64,000 nt of DNA, taken from Mucilaginibacter myungsuensis. GTDB taxonomy: Bacteria > Bacteroidota > Bacteroidia > Sphingobacteriales > Sphingobacteriaceae. The notes beneath the pieces were generated by a model, which was not told the origin of the DNA, made no database searches, and worked only from the letters and a program-made list of their open reading frames with translations. Positions 35,816-45,376 of the stretch are shown in pieces. The translations under genes and the position numbers were made by a program. The DNA lies in assembly GCF_015222005.1 (NCBI RefSeq), contig NZ_JADFFL010000003.1, positions 682,001 through 746,000 on the forward strand, given 5' to 3'. Position 1 is the stretch's first letter. Every line of letters starts with the position of its first letter.

Positions 35816-36760
35816 TTAGTTATAAAAAATGGAAAAACTAGCAGTTATATAGCGGAAAACTTTCATCAAACCATTTTTTTTTAAAAGACGCAATAACCGT
35901 TTTGGAGAATGACTATAAGCATTCAAAAAAATATATTTATCTGTATTATCATCAACCTCAATAGAAGGATGCTGTAGTGGGAACGACATCGCTGCCGAAT
36001 TGGGCATTTTTATAGGATCAAATAAAAATGTCCGCGTAGAATTATTAGAAAAACCTATATTTTTTATTAGATTGATATTAGGACTAATGCAAACGCCTTT
36101 ACTTTTCCAAATGGAATAAAGCAACTGATAATCCCAGGTGTTAATCTGCTTGAGTTCCACTTTTTTAAACTCCTTATACCAATAACGCCTTTCAACCTCG
36201 TTATAGAAAACACTAGAAAAATCAGTTGAAATAAACGTTTCTTCCAAATCCTCTATCTCAAGACGATACTGCTGCCATACTCGCCGCCAGGTAGCCCAGC
36301 CCCATATATTTGCGTACTTGGTAAAGTAATAGCTATTGTTTTTAGAAAGATCGGTTATAAAGCTAGTGCCGCTTATGAGTTTAACTTCCTCGTTGTCCTT
36401 GTATCTTTCTAATAGTGATTTACAGTATTCAAAAAAAGTTGGGTCGGGCAAGCAATCATCTTCCAATATAATGCCCATGTCCACGTGTTCAAAAAACCAA
36501 CTGATTCCGCTACTTACAGCGGTTCCGCAACCATAGTTTTTATCTCGATAATAGGTTCTAATCTCGCAATCCCAATCAATTTGAGTAATAATGTTTCGTA
36601 CAGTTTCGCACTTATCAGCTTCTCCGTTTATTCCTTCACGTGCTCCATCTGTAGAAATATATAAATAACGAGGTTTAACTGCTCTGATCTGATCGAATAC
36701 AAGTTGAGTAGTGTCGGGACGATTGAACGCCAACAATAAAATAGGAATATCGTATTCCAT
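35816..36760 (-). CDS. Glycosyltransferase, HlpA/GT2-like, paralogue of the neighbour
   Basis: A 314-residue transferase starting MEYDIPILLLAFNRPDTTQ, with ISTDGARE, an acidic GIILEDDCLPD motif and NIWGWATWRRVWQQYR, closely matching the SSWGWASWRDRWE element of the following gene. Both also share a KNIGF segment near the C-terminus. It probably arose by duplication and acts on a related linkage. The ATG is used in preference to a GTG one codon upstream. The 136-base AT-rich gap behind it carries no gene. Confidence 0.76.
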   Translation of the reverse strand: MEYDIPILLLAFNRPDTTQLVFDQIRAVKPRYLYISTDGAREGINGEADKCETVRNIITQIDWDCEIRTYYRDKNYGCGTAVSSGISWFFEHVDMGIILEDDCLPDPTFFEYCKSLLERYKDNEEVKLISGTSFITDLSKNNSYYFTKYANIWGWATWRRVWQQYRLEIEDLEETFISTDFSSVFYNEVERRYWYKEFKKVELKQINTWDYQLLYSIWKSKGVCISPNINLIKNIGFSNNSTRTFLFDPIKMPNSAAMSFPLQHPSIEVDDNTDKYIFLNAYSHSPKRLLRLLKKNGLMKVFRYITASFSIFYN

Positions 36761-36876
36761 CACGAATTAGTTTAAATAGACTAGGGTATCTGCTCAATAT
36801 TACGACATATAACTCTAAATAAATAGCACAAAATAATTTTTCTTAGTAGTAATAGATCTATAATGTTTCAATGATC

Positions 36877-37761
36877 TTACAAAATTGTCCGGGTGCCGTA
36901 CTTATATATTAGCCCTATAAAAGAGAAATGCCCCATCCTATCTACGTAGTTACGATTATAAGTTTGAGATATCTTCTCGCTAAATTTTTTTACAACAGCC
37001 GGGTGTTTTATTGCTTTAAAAAAGATCCTGATCAACATCACTATCCATATTAAAGGAATAAAAAGCACCGGAGTAAAATATCTTTTAACATTAAAGGCAT
37101 TACAATAGCTATTTATCATGATGTCTTCGTTAGACAAACGTGTCGATAAACTTGGCTGGTGATACACCAAAAATTGTTTATAGTAAAACACCACGTATCC
37201 CAATTTGTTTAACATAAATGACAAGTAGTACTCTTCACCGCCATAAAAAAACTCGCTCGGATAAAGATCAGCCCCCTTTAGAGCTTGCTTGTTTATAAAA
37301 TGACTGGCACCGATAAAATAAGAGACCTCTCCAGTCGTTCGAACGGTGGAATTTCGGGGAAATTTTCCATGTTGATAAAACTCTCCCGTTGTATTGTATA
37401 TCTCGGTGGCAACTACCGCATATTTTGTATTACTCCTCATAAAATCAGCGATTTCAGATATGCAGTTGCCCTCGGTGCAAATGACCGCGTCATCATCTAA
37501 AAAGTAAACGATGTCGCCTAAGGCCATTCTAAACCCTTGGTTTCTCGATGCCGCAACGCCAAGATTCTTCGCGTTCACGATATATCGCAATTTTAATTGG
37601 TGATCAGCTGCTAACGTTAGCATTTCGGGCTCAATATCATCACCTATACAATTGTTTATGACGATGACCTCATAATCTTCACTCGATCTGTTAATGCACG
37701 ATAGAATCGCCTTTCGCAGCTCAGGCAACCGGAGCGACGTTATAAAAACAACTGAAATCAT
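36877..37761 (-). CDS. Family 2 glycosyltransferase
   Basis: A 294-residue GT-A enzyme: SVVFITSLRLPELRKAI, VIVINNCIGDD, the NLGVAASRNQGF segment, the YFLDDDAVIC metal site and GGEEYYLSFMLNKLGY. The C-terminal hydrophobic piece (PVLFIPLIWIVMLIRIFFK) suggests membrane association, as in rhamnosyltransferase-like GT2 enzymes. Genes on both sides are glycosyltransferases on the same strand, but gaps of 110-190 bases separate them, so several promoters are possible. Confidence 0.82.
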   Translation of the reverse strand: MISVVFITSLRLPELRKAILSCINRSSEDYEVIVINNCIGDDIEPEMLTLAADHQLKLRYIVNAKNLGVAASRNQGFRMALGDIVYFLDDDAVICTEGNCISEIADFMRSNTKYAVVATEIYNTTGEFYQHGKFPRNSTVRTTGEVSYFIGASHFINKQALKGADLYPSEFFYGGEEYYLSFMLNKLGYVVFYYKQFLVYHQPSLSTRLSNEDIMINSYCNAFNVKRYFTPVLFIPLIWIVMLIRIFFKAIKHPAVVKKFSEKISQTYNRNYVDRMGHFSFIGLIYKYGTRTIL

Positions 37762-37952
37762 AGTAATATGTTAAATATAGTTGATAATTTGGGGGTGTTA
37801 CAAACACTTCCTTAACACGATCTTCTGATCCTTTGTAGATCCTTATTGAGGACAGCGCGCTGAGCTGCGATTGTAAAATTCAATACCGAGATATAAAACT
37901 GCACCAAACAACAGGCTTGTAGATGTAGCTGACAATCTTTGTATAAATTACA

Positions 37953-39164
37953 CTAACCGATATTGAAAAATTTTGTAATGTAGTCCCAAAACTCCTTAGC
38001 GGTATTTTGGGAACTATGCATGTCCCTAACTTTCACACTCGCTGCATGGGCCATAGCATTATACTTGCTTTTATGCCCGGCTATATCATACAATGCGTTG
38101 ATAGCCTCTTGTTCGCTTCCAAATAAAATAGCATCATCATTGGGATCTATCAAAATATTCTCCAATGCAAATGCAGTACCTATGCAGAGTAATCCGGTAG
38201 CTAATGCCGATAATACTTTTCCTTTTGTACCGGTCCCTAAAATGATAGGGAACAACTGGATATGAGCTTGAGCTATCCTGTCTTCATAGCTTTCGACCCA
38301 TGTTGATAAACTGGTGTTGTAGCCTGCAGCAATTAGTTTTTGCTCCCCGTCTTCAAAATCTTTACCTATAAAGATAAATTCGTAATGGTGATTTAGCTCT
38401 CTATTCTCAACAAGTTTATCAACTATCCTATTCCAAAGGTCGCCTATATAAACAGAGTTATTGACGCCTGAAACAACGATCTTAAGTTTACCGCTTGCAT
38501 TAACGATCGGCTCAAGCGATGGTTTATAGCTACTATAAGGATGATTACTGAAGAACGAATGGTTTGCCGCCCCCAGCTCGATATATTGATCAAGATCATC
38601 TTTACCAACAGTATGTATCAACGCCTTTGACAAACTCCATCGTTTTTCGTAAAAGTTAGCTTCGGATATACGCTTGTCAATATTTATCGAAAATTTATTC
38701 GACTTGCTTTTACTAAATATTTTCTTCACCAACTTCAGATGTAGCAATGAGCAATCGGGCCCGGTCATTACTACATTTAAGTGAGACAGTCTTTTATACC
38801 ACGGGTACAACGTATGTGGATATATCCATATCAGATCATAGTTTGATTCATTTATTTGTTTTAAGACCTTTCTATTCGGTAAATAATCAAAGTATATACC
38901 CGATGTGGCTTTTACAATACCGGTCTTTTGTAAAGCTCTTACCGGATAATAGATATGTTTAGGGGTTTTAGGGACGTTAATTATATTAGCAAATACTTTT
39001 TTTAGATCGGCCGTTACTAATTCATTTGCGTTAGGCTGCACAAAATTTATCAGGTCGATATCAATCTCTGGATGACGCTGAGCTGCCAAATAATAAGGCA
39101 AAGCCGAGGGGCCATTAATGTTATGTTTAGAGGGAGGGAACGCAGAAACCAATAATACTTTCAT
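37953..39164 (-). CDS. Glycosyltransferase, probable GT4/GT-B fold
   Basis: A 403-residue GT-B type protein. It starts MKVLLVSAFPPSKHNINGPS (N-terminal Rossmann strand and Gly loop), has IVVSGVNNSVYIGDLWNRIV in the linker region and a GT4-like donor site late in the protein: QLFPIILGTGTKGKVLSALATGLLCIGT. The EX7E motif is poorly conserved, so the GT4 assignment is moderate. It precedes the other glycosyltransferases downstream of the fucosyltransferase. Confidence 0.68.
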   Translation of the reverse strand: MKVLLVSAFPPSKHNINGPSALPYYLAAQRHPEIDIDLINFVQPNANELVTADLKKVFANIINVPKTPKHIYYPVRALQKTGIVKATSGIYFDYLPNRKVLKQINESNYDLIWIYPHTLYPWYKRLSHLNVVMTGPDCSLLHLKLVKKIFSKSKSNKFSINIDKRISEANFYEKRWSLSKALIHTVGKDDLDQYIELGAANHSFFSNHPYSSYKPSLEPIVNASGKLKIVVSGVNNSVYIGDLWNRIVDKLVENRELNHHYEFIFIGKDFEDGEQKLIAAGYNTSLSTWVESYEDRIAQAHIQLFPIILGTGTKGKVLSALATGLLCIGTAFALENILIDPNDDAILFGSEQEAINALYDIAGHKSKYNAMAHAASVKVRDMHSSQNTAKEFWDYITKFFNIG

Positions 39165-39332
39165 ATGATATCAATAATGGCCAACAAGCAAATTCGCATT
39201 AATTTTCTCTTTATCTAAATGCCATTCGCTTCTCGCCATTTTCAGTAAATTTATTTGCTTCCTGATATAAGACAATGCCTGACCGAATTCGGCGTAAAAA
39301 CTCTACGCAGTATCAAAGTTGTGATCGAGCCT

Positions 39333-40202
39333 TTAGACCAATATCCATGAATGAGGAACTATATCACTTATACTATGTTTAACGTTATCTTGGTTAAGCC
39401 ATGTCTTGGGAGCGACGACCGTTTTATCTTTATTTGCATTGAGCCATGCTCCCCACCAACTAAATGAGCTATTTGCAATTATATTATGCTTGCAATATGA
39501 CATTAGTTGCATGTCTATATAATTATCATCTCCGGTTTTAGGGTTCCAATCCACAAAATTCAGATCTATAAAATCCAGATTTTTCTTACACCAATCAATA
39601 TTGTCAGAGAAAACGTAAAAAACCGGCGAATCAACTTTTTGTTTGATCATCGCCACAGCATTCTTATAGTATTCAACATCGCAAATATTTCGTCGCATTG
39701 CCGAATCATAATCTTTTCCTTTCCGCACATGTATCGCTACAGAATTTTGATCGATCATGCTATCCTGTAGTTGAATATTTTTTTCGTTTTGCAAGGGCGG
39801 AAAAGAAAAGGTTTGAATGATCTCTTCTTTTATATCTTTAAAATAAAGTTCAGATTGCCAGTAACCGTCTAAATAACGATCAACAGTTAAACCTATCAGC
39901 TCCGGCTTAAATGTAAGTCTGTCCTCATATATATGGGTTTTACGTTTACCAAAACACCGCCTCCTGATCCGGCTGAAATATGAACGGCTAGTATCTGCAA
40001 GCGTAAAAATATCCGTCAAACGGGCCTCATCAAATTGTATATTCTTAAATATCTTCTTTAGATTAACATGTTCGTGGGCCAGTACTTTTTCAAATGTTGT
40101 GCAGTCAATATAAACATCAGCAACACGTCGTTTTATAGCTTTATAAAATGCATACTGGAACATTTGATTTCCTAACCCACCTGTCAATTTAACGATTATC
40201 AT
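39333..40202 (-). CDS. Alpha-1,2-fucosyltransferase (GT11)
   Basis: A 289-residue GT11 enzyme with the three family motifs: KLTGGLGNQMFQYAFYKA at the N-terminus, the VAIHVRKGKDY donor-binding HxRxxD-like block and NSSFSWWGAWLNANKDKTVVAP near the end. It transfers L-fucose from GDP-fucose in alpha-1,2 or a similar linkage. The gmd-fcl pair in the same locus provides the donor, which strengthens the assignment. The ATG directly before IIVKLTGG is used rather than one four codons upstream. Confidence 0.9.
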   Translation of the reverse strand: MIIVKLTGGLGNQMFQYAFYKAIKRRVADVYIDCTTFEKVLAHEHVNLKKIFKNIQFDEARLTDIFTLADTSRSYFSRIRRRCFGKRKTHIYEDRLTFKPELIGLTVDRYLDGYWQSELYFKDIKEEIIQTFSFPPLQNEKNIQLQDSMIDQNSVAIHVRKGKDYDSAMRRNICDVEYYKNAVAMIKQKVDSPVFYVFSDNIDWCKKNLDFIDLNFVDWNPKTGDDNYIDMQLMSYCKHNIIANSSFSWWGAWLNANKDKTVVAPKTWLNQDNVKHSISDIVPHSWILV

Positions 40203-40297
40203 AAGGCTGATCAAATTTTTATTGTACGGTACTTAAGTTGTTTTTCGACATTTATTTACGTATTTCGCATCGGCGCCAAACACAACAAGTAATGATC

Positions 40298-41737
40298 TTA
40301 ATAACTAAAAAAAGGGAAATGCTTTAATGTGTAACTCAGGTCAGACCTTCGGTCGCCAATAATTTTGGCCGGGACACCACCAGCTATTTTAAGCTCCGGA
40401 ACATTTTTCGTAACTACCGCCCCCGCTGCTACCACGCATCCTTTTGACAGCTTCACGCCAGGCAAAATAGTTACTCTTGACGCGATCCATACGTGATCTT
40501 CTATTATAACATCTCCGGAATTATAGTGATGGTTATTGGCATGTACATCATGTTCTAATGTAAATATCCAGGTACCACGCGCTATGTCTACGTTGTTTCC
40601 GATCACCAATTTACCTATACGTCCATCAAGCAGACAATCACGATTGATCACACAATTGTCCCCTATTTCTATCTGACCTTTGTCTATCAACTTATTATAA
40701 ATTATAACTCCATTCATCACGTTACTATTTTTCCCGATCTTAATGTACATCCGCATTAGGGGGATACGGATAAAATTAAATGGGATACGGTTAATAAAAT
40801 GATTAAAGAAGACTAATCTAAGCGACAACATAAGATCCTTCAAATAAGATAACCTTAGTATCTTTTTTACAAGTTGCTTGGTAAAGTTTATATAAAAGAG
40901 CCCAATATTAAAGTAAGGTCTACTACCCTTAGCGTGTCTTTTTATAAAAAGCAAATTCTGTTTTACGTTAAATTGCGATCTTATGCTTACTAAGCAATCT
41001 ATGTAAGATTTTAAATAAGGGCTTTTTAAAGAACTGCCGGTAGCCTCCCTGTCGTTCCAAACGTGAAGCCCGGGCATAGCATAAATTTTATAGCCAAACT
41101 GTTTGGCTCTTAAAAAAAAATCAGCGTCGCCAAAATATTGAGGAAAATTGATATTGTCAAACTTACCAATATCCCTGATCACATCAAGGGGTATCAATGT
41201 GCCCATCCCGCCAGACCAATCAATTTCGGTTGGTTTTTGATAATCCGGGCCGTCTTTATCATTTAAACCGATGATGATCGTCTTACCGGTTTTCGGGTCA
41301 AAACGACATCCAAAGTTAAATAAGGTGTCCGGGGCATCCTGCCAGAATATCTTAGAAACTATGATACTATTTTTATATGTGACATCTAAAATGGCTTTTT
41401 CCAATTCCACAAAATATCCTTCGGCGCTGATGGTATCATCATTCCAAAGTAGTATACTATCAAAAGCATTATCTAATGCGTATGAAACCCCCAGATTGAT
41501 CGCACCACTCCACCATAAATTACCATCGCCATTTAAAACAACAACTTTAGAATAATTATTCGCTAACTCTTCAGATGTACCGTCTTTAGAACCATCGTCT
41601 ATCACAACAATAGTGAATTTGCAAGTGCCGCTACCATTTAGGTCATATAGCGCCAACGAACGTTCTAAGGCGTCTATCCCGCGCTTTGTGATCTTTATTC
41701 TATTATAAACCGGAATAACTATAGCTACCGACTTCAT
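40298..41737 (-). CDS. Fusion of GT2 glycosyltransferase and hexapeptide-repeat acyltransferase
   Basis: A 479-residue bifunctional protein. Residues 1-~260 are a GT2 domain (VAIVIPVYNRIKITKRG, VVIDDGSKDGT, LLWNDDTIS, NFPQYFGDADFFLRA). Residues ~335-470 are a left-handed beta-helix acyltransferase of the WcaF/Maa type (IEIGDNCVINRDCLL, EHDVHANNHHY, IIEDHVWIASRVTILPGV, GAVVTKNVPE). It should transfer a sugar and O-acetylate the glycan or the added sugar. The frame is continuous with no sign of assembly error. It overlaps the polymerase stop by four bases. Confidence 0.85.
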   Translation of the reverse strand: MKSVAIVIPVYNRIKITKRGIDALERSLALYDLNGSGTCKFTIVVIDDGSKDGTSEELANNYSKVVVLNGDGNLWWSGAINLGVSYALDNAFDSILLWNDDTISAEGYFVELEKAILDVTYKNSIIVSKIFWQDAPDTLFNFGCRFDPKTGKTIIIGLNDKDGPDYQKPTEIDWSGGMGTLIPLDVIRDIGKFDNINFPQYFGDADFFLRAKQFGYKIYAMPGLHVWNDREATGSSLKSPYLKSYIDCLVSIRSQFNVKQNLLFIKRHAKGSRPYFNIGLFYINFTKQLVKKILRLSYLKDLMLSLRLVFFNHFINRIPFNFIRIPLMRMYIKIGKNSNVMNGVIIYNKLIDKGQIEIGDNCVINRDCLLDGRIGKLVIGNNVDIARGTWIFTLEHDVHANNHHYNSGDVIIEDHVWIASRVTILPGVKLSKGCVVAAGAVVTKNVPELKIAGGVPAKIIGDRRSDLSYTLKHFPFFSY

Positions 41738-43005
41738 GCTCCTTGATGATTTATAACTGGCGAAAGCGCTTTTTTTCCAAATACCCTACTGTCGTTTTTA
41801 AGTCCCACTATCTTCTCTACATTATATAGTAACATAAATATCAACGTAAATGTCCATGGTAAGCTAAACAAATTGCCGCCGGTAAATGCCGTGGTAAGGA
41901 TGTAAAAGAAAAAGAATTTGTAATACGTTCTATTGTGAAGTTTAGCTCTAAATACTTTTAAAAAAATAAAAAAGATAGGCAATATGTAAATAATACCGAA
42001 CAAGTTCAAAGCGCCGACCAGCCCAATATCTGATCTGTAAAGCCCCTGCCCTTGCTCAAGATCCAGCATTTCTTTCCCATATGCGCTATCGCCATAATTA
42101 ACACCATTCCCTATAATATAATTTACGATCGACGGCATATAGTCATATAAATAAAAATTAAATGCCCTTAACCGAACATAGTCTGCGCCTGTCACATCTT
42201 GGCGCTGAGTTAAATTGATCAACGAGTCTAAATACTTTCCACCACCTACTCCAACAAAAACCGCAGCTATAACAACAAATAATATTAAAAAACTGTACGT
42301 ACGTACCGACCTAAAATTCAACGTTAGCAAATACAACATCATCAAACTACCTATTGAAAAAAAGATGATCTGCCGTGTAGCAGTCAACATCACTCCCGTA
42401 ACACAGATACCCAAAAAAACAATGTTTTTTATATTCCTTTCTTTTACCAGCTTATTACCGTAATACAATAAAGCAAACACCATGTAAGTGGGTTCAAAAA
42501 ACAAAATACGTACAACATTAGCCCTAACTTCAAATGCAACATCGTTAGTATCTTTTATAACTTGAAAAAAGGTTATGGGGAACGTGACGGTTTGGACAAT
42601 ATAAATAATGGCCACAACAACGCCCAAGCCCACTATTAGCTTTTCTATACTTTCAAAATCTATCCGTTTTGTTTTAAGATAAAAATAGAATAAAAATAGT
42701 AAGTAATGTTTAGCGGCTAAGATGGAGTGCACATAACTTTGCTGGTGAAAAATATTTGCCGGGATCGCCGAGAAAAGTGGAATCAGCATCAATGCCAAAA
42801 TTTCTTTGTTAAATAACGTACGTTTATCATAAACAAGTGATCGCGTAGCGAATGAATGTATCACTAACATCACTATAATAAGCTCGTAAATTAGCTGCCA
42901 ATGATTTGCTGTAAGGTACTTAATACTAAAAAATTGTATAGAGCATAGGCAAAATAACAAAGTTATAAACCAGGTTATCTTATGCCTATTGATTTTTAAG
43001 ATCAT
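41734..43005 (-). CDS. wzy: O-antigen polymerase (Wzy-like)
   Basis: A 423-residue hydrophobic protein with about eleven membrane helices and one large periplasmic loop around residues 265-320 (GQRQ-rich: INLTQRQDVTGADYVRLRA, then the GNGVNYGDSAYGKEML region) followed by three more helices. Layout and context are those of O-antigen/exopolysaccharide polymerases; sequence conservation in this family is low. It overlaps both the GT2 gene upstream and the fusion gene downstream by four bases each. Confidence 0.78.
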   Translation of the reverse strand: MILKINRHKITWFITLLFCLCSIQFFSIKYLTANHWQLIYELIIVMLVIHSFATRSLVYDKRTLFNKEILALMLIPLFSAIPANIFHQQSYVHSILAAKHYLLFLFYFYLKTKRIDFESIEKLIVGLGVVVAIIYIVQTVTFPITFFQVIKDTNDVAFEVRANVVRILFFEPTYMVFALLYYGNKLVKERNIKNIVFLGICVTGVMLTATRQIIFFSIGSLMMLYLLTLNFRSVRTYSFLILFVVIAAVFVGVGGGKYLDSLINLTQRQDVTGADYVRLRAFNFYLYDYMPSIVNYIIGNGVNYGDSAYGKEMLDLEQGQGLYRSDIGLVGALNLFGIIYILPIFFIFLKVFRAKLHNRTYYKFFFFYILTTAFTGGNLFSLPWTFTLIFMLLYNVEKIVGLKNDSRVFGKKALSPVINHQGA

Positions 43006-43964
43006 TTCTTAGGAATAATTTTTAACAGCCTTAGTACCTTACCTGTCCGGGTTTTTAAAGAAGTCAATTTTTTTTGGAACCAATATGAAAGATAATAACC
43101 TGTATGAACCGGACCGTCAACATTTTTATAAAAATGATGATATAATTTTCGGTGTACTTTAAAATAGGCTTTAAATATCCGAATCAATTGCCTATCGCCA
43201 TAATGTTGCAAAAAATACCATTCAGCCCATAAATAGTATTTAGATAAACCCTCGTAGTATTGGAATGAGATGCCACTGTCGTGTGCATAAAAATAGCATT
43301 CCGTTTCATCTAAAAAATAAACATACTTATAATCACCGGCAGTTTTTAAATAAATATAAATATCATTTCCGGCGCCGAATCTGTTAAAGGTTAAGCCATC
43401 AGTATTCGGAAATTCGATCAGAAGATTTGCTTCGAAATCCTTCCTTCTAAACAACGCACAACTTGGTGATACCGGCACCCTTCCATTAAATAAGCATCTT
43501 CTTATGAACTCTTTCGATAAATATTTAGTGTTTTTTTTGAAGATATTATATCCGTAATTCTCTTGCTCGGGTTTGCCTTCCCAAACAATCTTAATTTTTG
43601 AATATGCAAAACCTATATCATCGTTATCTTCTAATTTCGGCACTGCTTTCTCAACAAAATCGAGTGCCATCCAATCGTCAGAAAATACTACCTTAATATA
43701 TTTACCAGACGATCGCTTAACACATTCTATCCAATTTTTGACCGGGCCTAAATTCTCTTCATTTTTAAAAACTTTTACTCTTTTATCCTGAAGAGCATAT
43801 CGCTGAAGTACTTCCCAAGTGTTATCGGTGCTACAATTGTCAACCACCACTACCTCAACATTTTTGTAAGTTTGACCTATAGCTGAATCAATTGCACGTG
43901 CAACTAGTTTCTCTCTGTTGTATACCGGGATAATAATGCTAACTAAAGGATCTTGATTTTTCAT
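43002..43964 (-). CDS. Family 2 glycosyltransferase
   Basis: A 320-residue GT-A enzyme: PLVSIIIPVYNREKLVARAI, VVVVDNCSTDNTWEV, ENLGPVKNWIECV and the VVFSDDWMALDF metal site. The protein is a longer paralogue of the GT2 at 33871-34698. The C-terminal part is basic (KKLTSLKTRTGKVLR). It lies between the flippase and the polymerase and is coupled to the polymerase by a four-base overlap. Confidence 0.87.
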   Translation of the reverse strand: MKNQDPLVSIIIPVYNREKLVARAIDSAIGQTYKNVEVVVVDNCSTDNTWEVLQRYALQDKRVKVFKNEENLGPVKNWIECVKRSSGKYIKVVFSDDWMALDFVEKAVPKLEDNDDIGFAYSKIKIVWEGKPEQENYGYNIFKKNTKYLSKEFIRRCLFNGRVPVSPSCALFRRKDFEANLLIEFPNTDGLTFNRFGAGNDIYIYLKTAGDYKYVYFLDETECYFYAHDSGISFQYYEGLSKYYLWAEWYFLQHYGDRQLIRIFKAYFKVHRKLYHHFYKNVDGPVHTGYYLSYWFQKKLTSLKTRTGKVLRLLKIIPKK

Positions 43965-43981
43965 TTGATCGAATTATAGGC

Positions 43982-45376
43982 TTAAACTGCAGAGCGTTTT
44001 ACCTCATCAGTTAAAATACTCTGTTTACTTTTCTTGATAATATAAAATGTATAAAACACCGATACGATAGCGAATATGCTTAAACTGGCACAGGACGATA
44101 ATATCACTCCTGCGATACCCAACTGCATGTTCTTAACTAAAAAGATCGCCAATGGGATGTTTATTATAGCGGCGATGACAGCTGTTATAGTCTGCATTTT
44201 AGTTTTAGATATCCCATTCAAAAACATCGCGAATATGTTATTCCAACACGATATAATAGTAAATAGCCCCATAAACAAAAACAAACTGAATTCAGCTTTG
44301 ATATCTCTGCCTATCCATAAGCGGATAACATCCTGCCCAATGGTCACCATAATAATTACTAATAACACCACGCCTGCAAAAACATACAAGAGTTTTTTGA
44401 TAGCATTTGATATCCAATTAAAATCCTGTTTTAACCAAGCTTCTGTAAAAGATGACCAAAACGGATTGACAAGCATTGTGAACAGCATAGAAACTACACC
44501 AAAATACCTGTAAACAATGTAATAAGGTGTTACGAATGCTGGTCCTAAAATATGGGTAATAACCATATTATCTGTTTGAAAAATGATCAAACCTGCTATC
44601 TGGATGATAAAAAATCTTAAACCTAAACCAATAAGCCCCCGCGACCGTTTAACATCAACAAATTTAAACCTCGGCCTGTATCTCTTGTACTCGCCCTTAA
44701 AGGCCCAAACATTTATTACTAAACATATCAGCAACGAGGGCAGAGTTATCGCGATCGCTAAAAGGTACAATTTAGGGTTATTTAAGTACTTTAATACAAA
44801 AATAAAGATCAGATATAATATGCTCGAAGCTAAGTTGGTGACAGAGTCTACTGACGGTTTTTGATCTGCAGTGTAAATCGTATAAACTGTTCTGAATATA
44901 AAATTTAAGGAGAAAAAGGTGAATGCCCAAAACACCGTCCATATCAATTCTGAATGGTATTGAGAACCACTGTTAAAGACCTCGTCCCAGGGAACAAATT
45001 TAAAAGATAATAGAAATATCAAATATAACACTAAAACGATCACTGATAGAATTGCATACGTAGAACTAACGTACATCTGTGCATCGTCATCTTCCTTATT
45101 AAGTTTGCATTCAGCAAATTTGTTCCTCAAGCCACTATCTAAACCAATATTTAAAAAAGCGAACCAAGAAATGAATGAACTAATGGTTACCCAGATTCCG
45201 TACCGTGTGTTATCTAAATAGCTTAATGTTAAAGGAACGGAAACCAATGACAATGCCATAGTTAAACCCTTAAGTATAAACATGTACATTATTTGGCTTT
45301 TCAATTTCACACTTCGATTTTGACCTGAAGTAAAAAATTTAGTTACCGTTCCTTTTGCAATATTTAATAAAGACAT
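43982..45376 (-). CDS. wzx: Wzx-type polysaccharide flippase
   Basis: A 464-residue protein with about 12-14 membrane helices and the MATE/MOP-fold start LKSQIMYMFILKGLTMALSL then YGIWVTISSFISWFAFLNIGLDSGLRNKFAE, the typical segment of Wzx/RfbX proteins. It flips lipid-linked repeat units to the periplasmic side for Wzy. It begins the block of polymerase and glycosyltransferase genes and follows the 619-base gap. Confidence 0.88.
   Translation of the reverse strand: MSLLNIAKGTVTKFFTSGQNRSVKLKSQIMYMFILKGLTMALSLVSVPLTLSYLDNTRYGIWVTISSFISWFAFLNIGLDSGLRNKFAECKLNKEDDDAQMYVSSTYAILSVIVLVLYLIFLLSFKFVPWDEVFNSGSQYHSELIWTVFWAFTFFSLNFIFRTVYTIYTADQKPSVDSVTNLASSILYLIFIFVLKYLNNPKLYLLAIAITLPSLLICLVINVWAFKGEYKRYRPRFKFVDVKRSRGLIGLGLRFFIIQIAGLIIFQTDNMVITHILGPAFVTPYYIVYRYFGVVSMLFTMLVNPFWSSFTEAWLKQDFNWISNAIKKLLYVFAGVVLLVIIMVTIGQDVIRLWIGRDIKAEFSLFLFMGLFTIISCWNNIFAMFLNGISKTKMQTITAVIAAIINIPLAIFLVKNMQLGIAGVILSSCASLSIFAIVSVFYTFYIIKKSKQSILTDEVKRSAV

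Noticed and set aside
35681..35884. 67-codon open frame on the plus strand
   Set aside because: It overlaps the end of a glycosyltransferase gene on the other strand, is AT-driven and has no recognisable family.
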